From Haematomicrobium sanguinis DSM 21259 (GTDB lineage: Bacteria > Actinomycetota > Actinomycetes > Actinomycetales > Micrococcaceae): a stretch of 64,000 nucleotides of DNA. The translations under genes and the position numbers were made by a program. Below, one piece after another: positions 26,508 to 35,248 of the stretch. The stretch covers positions 102,169 through 166,168 of the forward strand of contig NZ_JIAG01000007.1 in the NCBI RefSeq assembly GCF_000688395.1, in the 5' to 3' direction. The notes under the pieces were generated by a model. It was not told where the DNA came from, searched no databases, and saw only the letters and a program-made list of their open reading frames with translations. The stretch's first letter is position 1, and each line of letters begins with the position of its first letter.

Positions 26508-27905
26508 GTGACCGACACCGCAGTCCGCCCCGAGGCGAACGCCCCCGCCGCCATCGTTACCGAGAGCAACGCGCTTATTAGCGACCCCGCCTGGCTGGCG
26601 CTCAAGAGTGCGGCAGCCTCGTTGCAAGCCGTGCAGATTAAGGACGGCTCGATCCCGGAACCGGCAGATCACGAACAAGCCCGCCGCGACGTCAACACCA
26701 TCGTCGAATCCATTGCCACTCTGGCACCAAACTTCCCGCACGACGCGAGCTACCTCGACGCTGCGCAACGGGACTTCACCCGCTGGGCAGACGGCAACTT
26801 TGCCGAGCCGGACTTCCTCGATTCGCTCGTGGAATTCCAGCCGCAACAGAACCGCATTGACGGACTGCAGCACCTGGTCATCTTCCCGATGTACACCCAA
26901 AACGGATCCAGCAATCGCCTGGTCGAGGCCGTGTTGATCGAGGTCATCTGGCCGGATTTCATTGCCGAACTGGAAGCCGGCGAATACTCCAACAAGCTTT
27001 TCGTCCCGATCCGCTTCCTGGACTTCACCGCCGGATATGACACTAACTCCGCGGTCCTCTTCCCTGAGACCGTTGCCATGCGTGAGATCCCGAAGTTCAC
27101 CTGGGGCGCCATCTTCGCCGACCGCGAGGCTGCCCGCTTCCGCCGTGTCGTAAAGAAGGCCGCCGAGGTCACCGCCCTGGAACTCCCCGAAGAAGCACTG
27201 GAACTGCTGGAGGATCAGCGCCTCGCCGAGGAAACCTTCGTCATGTGGGACCTTATCCATGACCGGACCCACATGCGCGGCGACCTGCCCTTCGACCCCT
27301 TCATGATCAAGCAGCGCATGCCCTTCTTCCTGTACTCGCTGGAGGAAATGCGTTGCGACATGACCGCCTTCCGCGAGGCCGCGAAAATCGCCGCCGATGA
27401 AGACGCCGATGAGCTGTTGCGCCACCGCGCCCGCCTGGTGCAGTACGCGGTGATCTTTGACCGTATCTTCCGCTTCGCACTCACCGGCAGCCGGGTGCGC
27501 AACTATGACGGCCTTGGCGGACAGTTGCTCTTCGCCTGGATGCACCAGCACCACGTCCTGCACTGGACCGACACCCAGCTGACGATCGACTGGGAGGAGG
27601 CGCCCGCCGTCGTTGTTCAGCTCGGTGAGGCGATCAACGATCTTTACTGGCACTCCATCGACCGCAATAAGGTGGCGCACTGGCTGGCCGCGTATGAACT
27701 CGTGTCCAGCACCGTCACCCCGCACCCCGCCTCCGTGTGGGCCAAGGGCGCTGACGCGCTGCCGGTGGCCGGCGCTCCGCGCGAAATGACCGACCAAGTT
27801 CTCGATGACGAGTTCCCGCTCTCCATGTTTTATGAGGCGCTTGCCAAGAAAATGACCGGCGTCATCGAGTCCACCAGCGGCATGACCGGGAAGAGCGAGG
27901 CGTGA
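26508..27905 (+). CDS. DUF6421 family protein (possible metalloenzyme)
   Basis: The function is unknown. This 465-residue soluble protein matches the actinobacterial DUF6421 family as I recall it. From GTG 26508 it shows IHDRTHMRG (His251, His255) and, 25 residues on, EEMRCDMTAFRE with E280-x-x-x-D284. An HxxxH plus ExxxD arrangement is the zinc-ligand layout of gluzincin metallopeptidases, though the catalytic Glu would be Asp here. A His-rich HQHHVLHW follows near residue 345. GTG 26508 fits the AGAAGGTGA site; an in-frame GTG at 26499 adds three residues. It overlaps the downstream SDR gene by four bases (GTGA). Confidence 0.82.
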   Translation: MTDTAVRPEANAPAAIVTESNALISDPAWLALKSAAASLQAVQIKDGSIPEPADHEQARRDVNTIVESIATLAPNFPHDASYLDAAQRDFTRWADGNFAEPDFLDSLVEFQPQQNRIDGLQHLVIFPMYTQNGSSNRLVEAVLIEVIWPDFIAELEAGEYSNKLFVPIRFLDFTAGYDTNSAVLFPETVAMREIPKFTWGAIFADREAARFRRVVKKAAEVTALELPEEALELLEDQRLAEETFVMWDLIHDRTHMRGDLPFDPFMIKQRMPFFLYSLEEMRCDMTAFREAAKIAADEDADELLRHRARLVQYAVIFDRIFRFALTGSRVRNYDGLGGQLLFAWMHQHHVLHWTDTQLTIDWEEAPAVVVQLGEAINDLYWHSIDRNKVAHWLAAYELVSSTVTPHPASVWAKGADALPVAGAPREMTDQVLDDEFPLSMFYEALAKKMTGVIESTSGMTGKSEA

Positions 27906-28630
27906 GCCTGGAAGGCAAACGCATTGTCTTAGCCGGGGCGGCTTCGGCGAGCGGTGTCGCCGCCGCACGTGAATTACGACGGCGTGGGGCTGGCGTGGTT
28001 GCCATTGCTCGGGATCTCGAGGGGCTTGAGCAGGCGATGGACTCTTTGGGTGTCACCTGTCTTGCCGCGGATCTGCGCGATCCGGATTCTCTCAGCGCGG
28101 TGGCCGGGCAGATTCGTGCCGGCGGCGGTGTGGACGGCGTGTTTCAGTTGGTGGGCGGCTGGCGCGGCGGTGGCGGCATCGCCGGGCAAAGCCTGGCGGA
28201 CTGGGAATTTTTGAGCGGCAACATCGTGGACTCGCTGCGCCTGGTAAGTCAGGAGTTTTACCAGGATTTGGTGGCCGCTCCTGCCGGTCGCATTGCGATC
28301 GTCTCGGCGACCGCGGTGGACAAACCCACGGCGTCCAACGCGAATTATGCCTCGGCCAAGGCGGCGGCGGAGACCTGGATGCAGGCGCTAGCGCAGGGAT
28401 TCCGGGCTGCTGATTCGCCGGCGGCAAGCGTGCGCTTTGTGGTCAAGGCGCTGCTGGATGATGCCATGCGTGAGGCCGAACCCGAGCGCGCGTTCCCGGG
28501 GTACACCGATGTGGATGCACTCGCCCGCGCGTTTGCGGACTTGTTTGAGGATTCGAGCGCCCAAGGCGACGCCGAACTCAATGGTGCCCGCATCTCTCTG
28601 GTCCCGGATTCGGCCTCCACCGCTTCCTAA
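27902..28630 (+). CDS. SDR family oxidoreductase
   Basis: This is a 242-residue short-chain dehydrogenase. The cofactor loop AGAASASG replaces the usual TGxxxGxG. The catalytic Tyr-Lys pair is present in NYASAKAAAE, with Ser in VSATAVDK. The C-terminal part is shorter than usual and lists DDAMREAEPERAFPGYTDVDALARAF, as in SDR proteins that close with a small lid. GTG 27902 overlaps the DUF6421 stop. Its position between DUF6421 and threonine aldolase suggests one pathway, possibly amino-alcohol or hydroxy-amino-acid metabolism; that is inference. Confidence 0.8.
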   Translation: MSLEGKRIVLAGAASASGVAAARELRRRGAGVVAIARDLEGLEQAMDSLGVTCLAADLRDPDSLSAVAGQIRAGGGVDGVFQLVGGWRGGGGIAGQSLADWEFLSGNIVDSLRLVSQEFYQDLVAAPAGRIAIVSATAVDKPTASNANYASAKAAAETWMQALAQGFRAADSPAASVRFVVKALLDDAMREAEPERAFPGYTDVDALARAFADLFEDSSAQGDAELNGARISLVPDSASTAS

Positions 28631-28646
28631 GACATAATCGAGAACT

Positions 28647-29741
28647 GTGATGACCCAGAACTCCGCTGCCCCGATCCATGACACACAGATCAATGACGCC
28701 CAGATCCACGATGCGACTGTGCGCGGCTTCGCCTCCGATAACTATGCCGGCATCCACCCGGACGTTCTGGCAGCGATTGCCGCCAGCAATGGCGGCCACC
28801 AAATCTCCTACGGCGAGGATCAGTACAACGAGCGGCTGGCCGAGGTCATTGCCGCGCACTTTGGCGAAGGTACCGGCGTTTACCCGGTGTTCAACGGCAC
28901 CGGCGCGAATGTGGTGTCGCTGCAGTCTCTCTTGCCGCGGTGGGGCGCGGTCATCTGTGCCGATACCGCGCACATCCATGTGGATGAGAGCAATGCGCCC
29001 GAGCGCGTGGGCGGGATGAAGTTGCGCCCGGTTGCGACCCCGGACGGCAAGCTGACACCCGCACTGATTGACGAGGTCGCCATTCGTTTTGGCGACGAGC
29101 ACTATGCGCAGCCCGCGGCGGTCTCCATTACCGAGTCCACCGAGGTCGGCACCGTGTACACCCCGGAAGAAATTCGTGCGATCGCCGATCACACCCATTC
29201 GCTCGGGATGAAGCTGCACCTGGATGGCGCCCGGCTGGCCAATGCCGCGGCGTCCCTAGGCGTGCCGTTGCGGGCGCTCACCCGCGATGCCGGGGTCGAT
29301 ATTGTCTCCTTTGGCGGCACTAAGAATGGGCTGATGCTCGGCGAGCTCATTTTGGATTTCACCGGCAACACGGACCTACGCTACCTGGTCAAGGCCAACA
29401 TGCAGTTGGGGTCCAAGGGGCGGTTCATTGCGGCTCAGTTTGTTGCGCTGTTGGAAAACGATCTGTGGCTCAAGAACGCCCGGCATGCCAACGCCATGGC
29501 GGCCCGTCTGGCGGCCGGGGTACGGTCGATAGACGGGGTGACCGTGACACAGGAGCCGCAGTCCAATGCTGTCTTTGCGGTTCTGCCCGGCGAGGTAGCC
29601 AACCGGGTGCGCGAGCAGTTCCGCTTTTATGATTGGGACGAGTCTCGCGGCGAAGTGCGGTGGATGTGCTCGTTTGATACCACCGAAGAGGATGTCGATG
29701 CTTTTGTCGCGGCCATCGAGGCTGCAATGGCCGAGCGCTAA
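28647..29741 (+). CDS. Low-specificity threonine aldolase / beta-eliminating lyase
   Basis: This is a 364-residue PLP enzyme of fold type I that cleaves L-threonine or allo-threonine to glycine and acetaldehyde. Conserved pieces are FASDNYAGIHPDVL, GTGANVVSLQ, HLDGARLANA (PLP-binding Asp) and the PLP Lys in SFGGTKNG near residue 226. GTG 28647 is followed at once by ATG 28650; CATAAT ends eight bases before the GTG. The first 25 residues carry a small imperfect HD.QI.DAQI.DA repeat. It is the third gene of the DUF6421 group, with 16 bases between it and the SDR gene. Confidence 0.9.
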   Translation: MMTQNSAAPIHDTQINDAQIHDATVRGFASDNYAGIHPDVLAAIAASNGGHQISYGEDQYNERLAEVIAAHFGEGTGVYPVFNGTGANVVSLQSLLPRWGAVICADTAHIHVDESNAPERVGGMKLRPVATPDGKLTPALIDEVAIRFGDEHYAQPAAVSITESTEVGTVYTPEEIRAIADHTHSLGMKLHLDGARLANAAASLGVPLRALTRDAGVDIVSFGGTKNGLMLGELILDFTGNTDLRYLVKANMQLGSKGRFIAAQFVALLENDLWLKNARHANAMAARLAAGVRSIDGVTVTQEPQSNAVFAVLPGEVANRVREQFRFYDWDESRGEVRWMCSFDTTEEDVDAFVAAIEAAMAER

Positions 29742-29796
29742 ATGTCACCTCGCTTCGCGTGCGGCGAGCCTGCCGGATTCCGAGTCTGGATAGCCG

Positions 29797-29802
29797 TATT
29801 CT
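29797..29802 (+). promoter_or_regulatory. -10 box of the DUF3000 gene (leaderless)
   Basis: TATTCT lies six bases before GTG 29809 and no Shine-Dalgarno sequence is present, so a leaderless transcript is likely. Confidence 0.45.
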
Positions 29803-29808
29803 CACAGT

Positions 29809-30420
29809 GTGAGTGCACCTGACTTGCGAAGCGCGCCGCCAGAATTCGTGACCGCATTGGCGGCCATTCGCCACGCCGAAGTTCGGCCGGAAATTTCGTT
29901 GACCGAGATCCCGGCCCCGGCCCGCCTGGCCCCATTCGCTGTGGCGTTGAGCGCCGAGGTCATGGAATCCCCGGATGCGCAACGCCTGGATATTGGGGCG
30001 GCCAGCGAGTCGGAGCTGGCCACCGGGCGCTTTATCCTCTTGCACGATCCCGCCGGCTCGCCCATGTGGGGTGGCGAATTCAGGATTGTGACCTATATTC
30101 GGGCCCAGTTGGAAGCCGAAATGGGCAATGACGAGCTCTTGGGCTCGGTGGCCTGGACGTGGCTCCTGGATGCGCTGGACGAGCACAAGACGAGTTACAA
30201 GAATGCCGGGGGCACCGCCACGCGCGTGCTCTCGCAAAGCTTCGGCACCTTGGCCGATCGCTCGGATGGAATCGACATTGAATTGCGGGCATCGTGGACC
30301 CCGCCCGGACCCAATGTTCAAGAGCACCTGGAGGCGTGGTCAACCATGGTGTGCACCTTTGCCGGACTACCCCCGTTGCCCGAGGGCGTTTCCGCCATTC
30401 CCCGCCGCCGCCTCTCGTAG
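29809..30420 (+). CDS. DUF3000 family protein
   Basis: The function is unknown. The 203-residue cytoplasmic protein matches the actinobacterial DUF3000 family, which usually lies directly before the RNase D-like gene, as here. Conserved-looking parts are LHDPAGSPMWGGEFRIVTYIRA and SWTPPGPNVQEHLEAWSTMVCTFAGLPPLPEGV. No catalytic motif is recognisable. The conserved neighbourhood hints at a role in RNA metabolism, but nothing in the sequence proves it. Confidence 0.88.
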   Translation: MSAPDLRSAPPEFVTALAAIRHAEVRPEISLTEIPAPARLAPFAVALSAEVMESPDAQRLDIGAASESELATGRFILLHDPAGSPMWGGEFRIVTYIRAQLEAEMGNDELLGSVAWTWLLDALDEHKTSYKNAGGTATRVLSQSFGTLADRSDGIDIELRASWTPPGPNVQEHLEAWSTMVCTFAGLPPLPEGVSAIPRRRLS

Positions 30421-30432
30421 ACGCACCGCTAT

Positions 30433-30450
30433 TATTCCTTCCGCGGAATA
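30433..30450. other. Small inverted repeat after DUF3000
   Basis: TATTCC and GGAATA are separated by six bases, 13 bases after the DUF3000 stop. It could be a weak terminator or an operator of the RNase D gene. Confidence 0.3.
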
Positions 30451-30476
30451 TGCGAGCTTTGGCATGAATGTCTGGA

Positions 30477-30482
30477 TAGACT
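30477..30482 (+). promoter_or_regulatory. -10 box of the RNase D gene
   Basis: TAGACT ends nine bases before ATG 30492, which has no Shine-Dalgarno sequence. The predicted leader is only two or three bases. Confidence 0.35.
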
Positions 30483-30491
30483 ACAAATACC

Positions 30492-31772
30492 ATGACGAAT
30501 GATGAGTCCGTTTCCGCGCGCGAGCCCAGCGCCACCGAGGACTCACCCGTATACCCGCTCTGGGATACACCGCGAGACGGACTCCCCCGGGTTACCGACA
30601 CTCCCGCACTGCTCGCCCAAGCGGCCCGCAAACTTGCCGAAGGCACCGGTCCTGTCGGTGTCGACGCCGAACGCGCCTCCGGATTCCGCTACGGTCAACG
30701 CGCTTTCCTGGTTCAGTTGCGCCGCGAAGGCTCGAGCACCTTCCTCATTGATCCGGAGCCCTTTGAAAATCTCGATTCGCTCCATGAAGCACTTGCCGGC
30801 GTCGAGTGGATTCTGCACGCCTCGACTCAGGACTTGCCCGGGCTCGCCGAACTGGGCATGTGGCCGGACAAGCTTTTTGATACCGAACTCGCCGCGCGCA
30901 TTGCCGGTCTACCCAAAGTGGGGTTGGCCGCGGTGGTGGAACAGCTTTTGGGGTTCACCCTAGCGAAAGAACACTCCGCGGTGGACTGGTCCGAGCGTCC
31001 GCTCCCCGAGCCGTGGCTGAATTACGCGGCTCTCGACGTCGACGTCCTCGCCGATGTGCGCGAGAAGCTAGTGGAGCTGCTCGAGTCCCAGAACAAGCTC
31101 GAGTTCGCGCTGGAAGAATTTGAAGCGATCCGCACCGCGGACGCGCCAGAGCCCCGCGTCGACCCGTGGCGGCGCACATCCGGCGTGCACCAAATTCGGG
31201 ATCGGCAACAGCTCGCTGTGGTTCAAGAGCTGTGGGAAGAGCGCGAAAAGATCGCCCAAAGCCGCGATATTGCCCCGGGTCGCCTTGTTCCCGATTCGGC
31301 CATCATCGCCGCGGCCAAGGCGATGCCGCGCACGGTGCCGCAGCTCTTGGGCACTCCCGGTTTCCACGGCCGCGCCGCGGGTAAGGACGCTCCGCGATGG
31401 ATCGCGGCCATCGCTACCGGGCGCAAGCGCACGAACCCGCCGCCCTTGCACCGCGCATCCAATGCTCCCCCGCCGCCGCGACTATGGTCAGACAAGGACC
31501 CGCAAGCCGCAGCACGCCTGCAGACCGCCCGCGCCCGGATCGCGACGCTATCCGAGGAACTGACCATCCCGGCGGAGAACATTCTGACCCCGGATTATTT
31601 GCGCCGCCTCGCCTGGCGGCCGCCGGAAGACATGAGCCCGGCGCAGATTGGCGCGGTGCTTGCGGATATGGGCGCGCGTTCGTGGCAGGTGCGCCTCGTC
31701 GCCGACCTGATTTCCGACGCGTTCACCCACCCGGACCCCCTCCCAGAGAAAAAGTCCTCCCCAAAAAGTTGA
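30492..31772 (+). CDS. Ribonuclease D (HRDC domain protein)
   Basis: This is a 426-residue 3'-5' exoribonuclease of the RNase D type, a family that matures tRNA and other stable RNA. The DEDDy exonuclease domain spans about residues 45-205: VDAERA (Asp, Glu), ASTQDLPGL (Asp) and YAALDVDVL (Tyr, Asp). The HRDC domain follows near residues 230-320 with ARERDIAPGR-like sequence. Last, a C-terminal region resembles the actinobacterial RNase D extension. The stop codon lies within the first bases of a 64-base perfect palindrome, so the 3' end of the mRNA would form a long hairpin that begins inside the last codons. Confidence 0.92.
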   Translation: MTNDESVSAREPSATEDSPVYPLWDTPRDGLPRVTDTPALLAQAARKLAEGTGPVGVDAERASGFRYGQRAFLVQLRREGSSTFLIDPEPFENLDSLHEALAGVEWILHASTQDLPGLAELGMWPDKLFDTELAARIAGLPKVGLAAVVEQLLGFTLAKEHSAVDWSERPLPEPWLNYAALDVDVLADVREKLVELLESQNKLEFALEEFEAIRTADAPEPRVDPWRRTSGVHQIRDRQQLAVVQELWEEREKIAQSRDIAPGRLVPDSAIIAAAKAMPRTVPQLLGTPGFHGRAAGKDAPRWIAAIATGRKRTNPPPLHRASNAPPPPRLWSDKDPQAAARLQTARARIATLSEELTIPAENILTPDYLRRLAWRPPEDMSPAQIGAVLADMGARSWQVRLVADLISDAFTHPDPLPEKKSSPKS

Positions 31773-31829
31773 CGCAGATTACCGAAGTTGTACGGGATCC
31801 CGTACAACTTCGGTAATCTGCGTCAACTT
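31766..31829. repeat. 64-base perfect palindrome overlapping the RNase D stop codon
   Basis: Arms 31766-31797 and 31798-31829 are fully complementary without a single mismatch and without a spacer; the centre is GGGATCCC. The left arm starts AAGTTGACGCAGATTACCG and holds the RNase D stop TGA (31770-31772). No U-tract follows. As RNA it would be a 30-bp hairpin; as DNA it could extrude a cruciform. Confidence 0.97.
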
Positions 31830-31839
31830 GGACAGCTAA

Positions 31840-31855
31840 GTTACCCGTGGGTAAC
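31840..31855. promoter_or_regulatory. Putative operator of the thiolase-FadB operon
   Basis: GTTACCC-GT-GGGTAAC is a 16-bp palindrome 64 bases before the thiolase start. Its compact form fits a TetR-type regulator of fatty-acid breakdown, but no such gene is in the window. Confidence 0.45.
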
Positions 31856-31918
31856 ATAAGGGGTGGGCGCAAAGGCGAGCATCGCCGTCGTCCATCACAA
31901 TCTCAACGAGGAGCACGG

Positions 31919-33133
31919 GTGAGCCGAGAAATCAAGGACGTCGTTTTTGTTGACGGGGTGCGCACGCCATTTGGCAAGGCGGGCGAAAAGGGAATGTACT
32001 GGGACACGCGCGCGGATGATCTCGTGGTGCACTGCATTCGCGATTTGCTGCGGCGAAACCCCTCGCTCCCGCCGGAGCGCGTGGACGAAGTGGCGATTGC
32101 GGCCACCACGCAAACCGGCGACCAAGGCTTGACGATTGGTCGCACCGCGGCGCTCTTGTCCGGACTCCCCCGCACCGTACCCGGATTCGCGATTGACCGC
32201 ATGTGCGCGGGCGCGATGACCGCGGTGACCGCGACCGCATCCGGAATCGGCGTGGGCGCCTATGACGTGGTCATTGCCGGCGGCGTTGAGCACATGGGCC
32301 ATCATCCGATGGGTTCCGGCGCCGATCCGAATCCGCGTTTTCTGGCGGAGAAGTTCGTGGATCCGGCCGCCCTCAACATGGGCAACACCGCCGAGAACTT
32401 GCACGATCGATTCCCGGAGATCACCAAGGAACGCGCCGACGCCTACGCGGTGGCGAGCCAGGCCAAGGTTGCGGCCGCCTATGAGAAGGGTCAAATTCAG
32501 CCCGATCTGGTGCCGGTGGCGACTAAGAAGGCCGGCGAGGGCTGGACCTTGCGCACCGCAGATGAGCCTCCGCGGCCGGGCACCACGATGGAGGGACTGG
32601 CCGAGCTCAAGACGCCGTTCCGCGCGCACGGTCGGGTGACCGCCGGGAACGCGGCGGGCCTCAACGACGGCGCGACCGCCGCAATTCTGGCGTCCGCCGA
32701 GGCCGCCGCGGAACTGGGTTTGCCGGTGAAAATGCGTATGGTGTCCTTTGGATTTGCCGGTGTGGAGCCGGAGATTATGGGTTACGGCCCGGTCCCCGCC
32801 ATGGAAAAGGCTTTGCGCCTTGCTGACCTGTCCATCGAGGACATTGGGCTTTTTGAAATCAATGAGGCATTTGCGGTGCAAGTGCTTAGTTTCCTGGATT
32901 ACTTCGATATTGCCGATGATGATCCTCGGGTCAATCGCTACGGCGGCGCGATCGCGTTAGGGCACCCGCTTGCCTCCTCTGGCGTACGGCTCATGAACCA
33001 GCTGGCCCGCCAATTCGAGGAAGACCCGTCGGTGCGCTATGGGGCGACCGCGATGTGCATCGGCTTGGGCATGGGCGCCGCCGTCATTTGGGAAAATCCC
33101 CACCACCCCGATTACTCCGGAGAGGACAAGTAA
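31919..33133 (+). CDS. Acetyl-CoA C-acyltransferase (thiolase, FadA type)
   Basis: This is a 404-residue thiolase that cleaves 3-ketoacyl-CoA with CoA, the last step of beta-oxidation. The nucleophile Cys is about residue 96 in IDRMCAGAMTAV. The acid/base His is in GHPLASSGVR (about 348) and the second Cys in AMCIGLGMGAAV (about 379). GTG 31919 is chosen because GAGGAG lies just upstream; the open frame continues 24 codons through the operator region. The next gene, fadB, starts directly after its TAA, so the two make the two-subunit beta-oxidation complex. Confidence 0.93.
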   Translation: MSREIKDVVFVDGVRTPFGKAGEKGMYWDTRADDLVVHCIRDLLRRNPSLPPERVDEVAIAATTQTGDQGLTIGRTAALLSGLPRTVPGFAIDRMCAGAMTAVTATASGIGVGAYDVVIAGGVEHMGHHPMGSGADPNPRFLAEKFVDPAALNMGNTAENLHDRFPEITKERADAYAVASQAKVAAAYEKGQIQPDLVPVATKKAGEGWTLRTADEPPRPGTTMEGLAELKTPFRAHGRVTAGNAAGLNDGATAAILASAEAAAELGLPVKMRMVSFGFAGVEPEIMGYGPVPAMEKALRLADLSIEDIGLFEINEAFAVQVLSFLDYFDIADDDPRVNRYGGAIALGHPLASSGVRLMNQLARQFEEDPSVRYGATAMCIGLGMGAAVIWENPHHPDYSGEDK

Positions 33134-35236
33134 ATGGCCGTTGCAGATTTCACCGAACTCGCGGCACAATTTCCCGACGAAATTGTGACTCACGCGTACA
33201 CCCAAGATATTGAGTTTGAGGGATTGGGAACCTTTGTCCTCATTACCCTGGATAACGACGGCGATCACAAGCGTCCCACAACATTGGGGCCAAATACGCT
33301 GGTCGAGTTGGGCGGGGTTCTCGAGGGCTTGCGCGAGCGGGCGGCGCGCGGCGAGATTGTGGGCGTCGGAATCACCGGCAAGCCATATTTCTTTGTGGCC
33401 GGCGCGGACCTCTCCGCGGTGGGCAAGCTCAACGACCCGAAACAGGGACTGCAGATGGCGCAGCTTGGCCACGACGTGTACCGCACCCTGCGCGAGCTGG
33501 GCGTTCCCACCTTTGCCTTTGTGAACGGGGTGGCGCTTGGCGGCGGCCTGGAGTTGGCATTGCACTCGACCTATCGGACCGTATCCACCGGCGCCGGTGC
33601 CCTGGGGCTGCCCGAAGCGTTTCTCGGTCTGGTTCCCGGATGGGGCGGCGTGTATTTGCTGCCGCGCCTGATCGGCCCGGCGGCGGCCGTCACCGTGATG
33701 ATCGAAAATCCGCTGAACAACAACCGCATGTTAAAGGGCGCCCAGGCTTTCGAGCTCGGCATTGCCGATGCGATCTTCGAACCGGCAGATTTCCTGGAGC
33801 AATCGCTCGCCTGGGCGCAGAAGGTGCTTGGCGGCGAGGTGAGTGTGGAGCGCGCCCTGGAACTCGAGCATGCGCCCACCGATGCGAAGGAATGGGCGAG
33901 CGCCGTGGAAAAGGGGCGGGGCGTCGTCGAACTTAAGACCGGTGGGGCCTCTCCGGCGCCCGGCAAGGTGTTGGACCTCATGGAGGCCGGACGCGAATGG
34001 ACGCTCGCCGAATCGGCCGAGCGCGAGTGCGAGGCGCTCGCCGAGCTCATGCAGACTCCCGAGTTCCACAACACCGTGTACGCGTTTTTGGACCTGGTGC
34101 AAAAGCGCGGCAAGCGACCCGCCGGTGCCCCCGATGCGAAACTGGCGCGCCCGGTGACCAAGGTCGGCGTTGTCGGCGCGGGCCTGATGGCGAGCCAGCT
34201 TGCGCTGCTGTTTGCGCGGAACTTGAAGGTGCCCGTGGTCATGACGGACATTGACCAGGAGCGCGTCGATAAAGGTGTTGCCTACGCCCATGCCGAGCTG
34301 GATAAACAGCTGGAGAAGGGGCGGATGAGCCAGGACGCGGTCAATCGCACCAAGGCACTGATTTCCGGGTCGGTCTCCAAGTCGGTGTACGCGGATGCGG
34401 ACTTTGTCATCGAGGCCGTGTTTGAGGAAATGTCGGTGAAGAAGAAGGTCTTTGCCGAGGTGGAGGAAATTGTCTCGCCAGACGCGATCCTGGCGACGAA
34501 CACTTCTTCGCTTTCAGTGACCGAAATGGGTGCGGACCTGAAGCATCCGGAGCGACTGATCGGTTTCCACTTCTTCAACCCGGTGGCTGTGATGCCGCTT
34601 GTCGAGGTGGTGCGCGCGCCGGAGACCACCGATGAAGTGCTGGCGAGCGCGTTTGTGGTGGCGAAAGAGTTGCGCAAGACCGCGGTGCTCGTCAAGGATG
34701 CGGCGGCGTTTGTGGTGAACCGCGTCCTCGGAAGGCTCTTTGGCGAGGTCGGCGCGATCTTTGATGAGGGCACACCGGCGTCGGTGGCGGATAATGCGCT
34801 GCGGCCGATGGGTCTGCCGATGACGCCGTTTAAACTGTTGGCGCTCGTGGGGCTACCGGTGGGTCAGCATGTGCAGGAGTCGCTGCATGCGGCCTTCGGC
34901 GATCGGTTCTACGTATCCGAAAACCAGCAGAAGTTGATCGATGCGGGCGTCAAGGGGTTGTGGGAGAAGGACGGCACGATTGCCGATTCGACCATGGAAC
35001 TGATGACGTTTGGGGATTCGCCGTCGACCTCGGAGGAAGCGCTGCTGCGGGTGCAGGACGCGTTGGCCGATGAGATTGGGCGGATGCTGGACGAGGGCGT
35101 GGTTGCCGCGGCCGAGGACGTGGATTTGTGCATGATCTTGGGCGCCGGGTGGCCGATGTTCTTGGGCGGGATCACGCCGTACCTGGATCAGGTTGGCGCG
35201 ACCGAGCGGGTGGGTCGAAAGCCGTTCCACGCCTAG
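33134..35236 (+). CDS. FadB/FadJ-type enoyl-CoA hydratase / 3-hydroxyacyl-CoA dehydrogenase
   Basis: This is a 700-residue bifunctional beta-oxidation enzyme. The N-terminal crotonase domain (about 15-230) has GVGITGKPYFFVAGADLSAV and LGLPEAFLGLVPGWGG, which supplies the catalytic Glu. The Rossmann domain (about 340-520) has VGVVGAGLMASQLA and IGFHFFNPVAVMPLVEVV with the catalytic His. The C-terminal 3HCDH domains fill the rest. GAGAGGA overlaps the end of the thiolase gene. A hairpin with a 22-bp perfect stem starts 12 bases after the stop. Confidence 0.94.
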   Translation: MAVADFTELAAQFPDEIVTHAYTQDIEFEGLGTFVLITLDNDGDHKRPTTLGPNTLVELGGVLEGLRERAARGEIVGVGITGKPYFFVAGADLSAVGKLNDPKQGLQMAQLGHDVYRTLRELGVPTFAFVNGVALGGGLELALHSTYRTVSTGAGALGLPEAFLGLVPGWGGVYLLPRLIGPAAAVTVMIENPLNNNRMLKGAQAFELGIADAIFEPADFLEQSLAWAQKVLGGEVSVERALELEHAPTDAKEWASAVEKGRGVVELKTGGASPAPGKVLDLMEAGREWTLAESAERECEALAELMQTPEFHNTVYAFLDLVQKRGKRPAGAPDAKLARPVTKVGVVGAGLMASQLALLFARNLKVPVVMTDIDQERVDKGVAYAHAELDKQLEKGRMSQDAVNRTKALISGSVSKSVYADADFVIEAVFEEMSVKKKVFAEVEEIVSPDAILATNTSSLSVTEMGADLKHPERLIGFHFFNPVAVMPLVEVVRAPETTDEVLASAFVVAKELRKTAVLVKDAAAFVVNRVLGRLFGEVGAIFDEGTPASVADNALRPMGLPMTPFKLLALVGLPVGQHVQESLHAAFGDRFYVSENQQKLIDAGVKGLWEKDGTIADSTMELMTFGDSPSTSEEALLRVQDALADEIGRMLDEGVVAAAEDVDLCMILGAGWPMFLGGITPYLDQVGATERVGRKPFHA

Positions 35237-35248
35237 CCCTCCCCCGTC

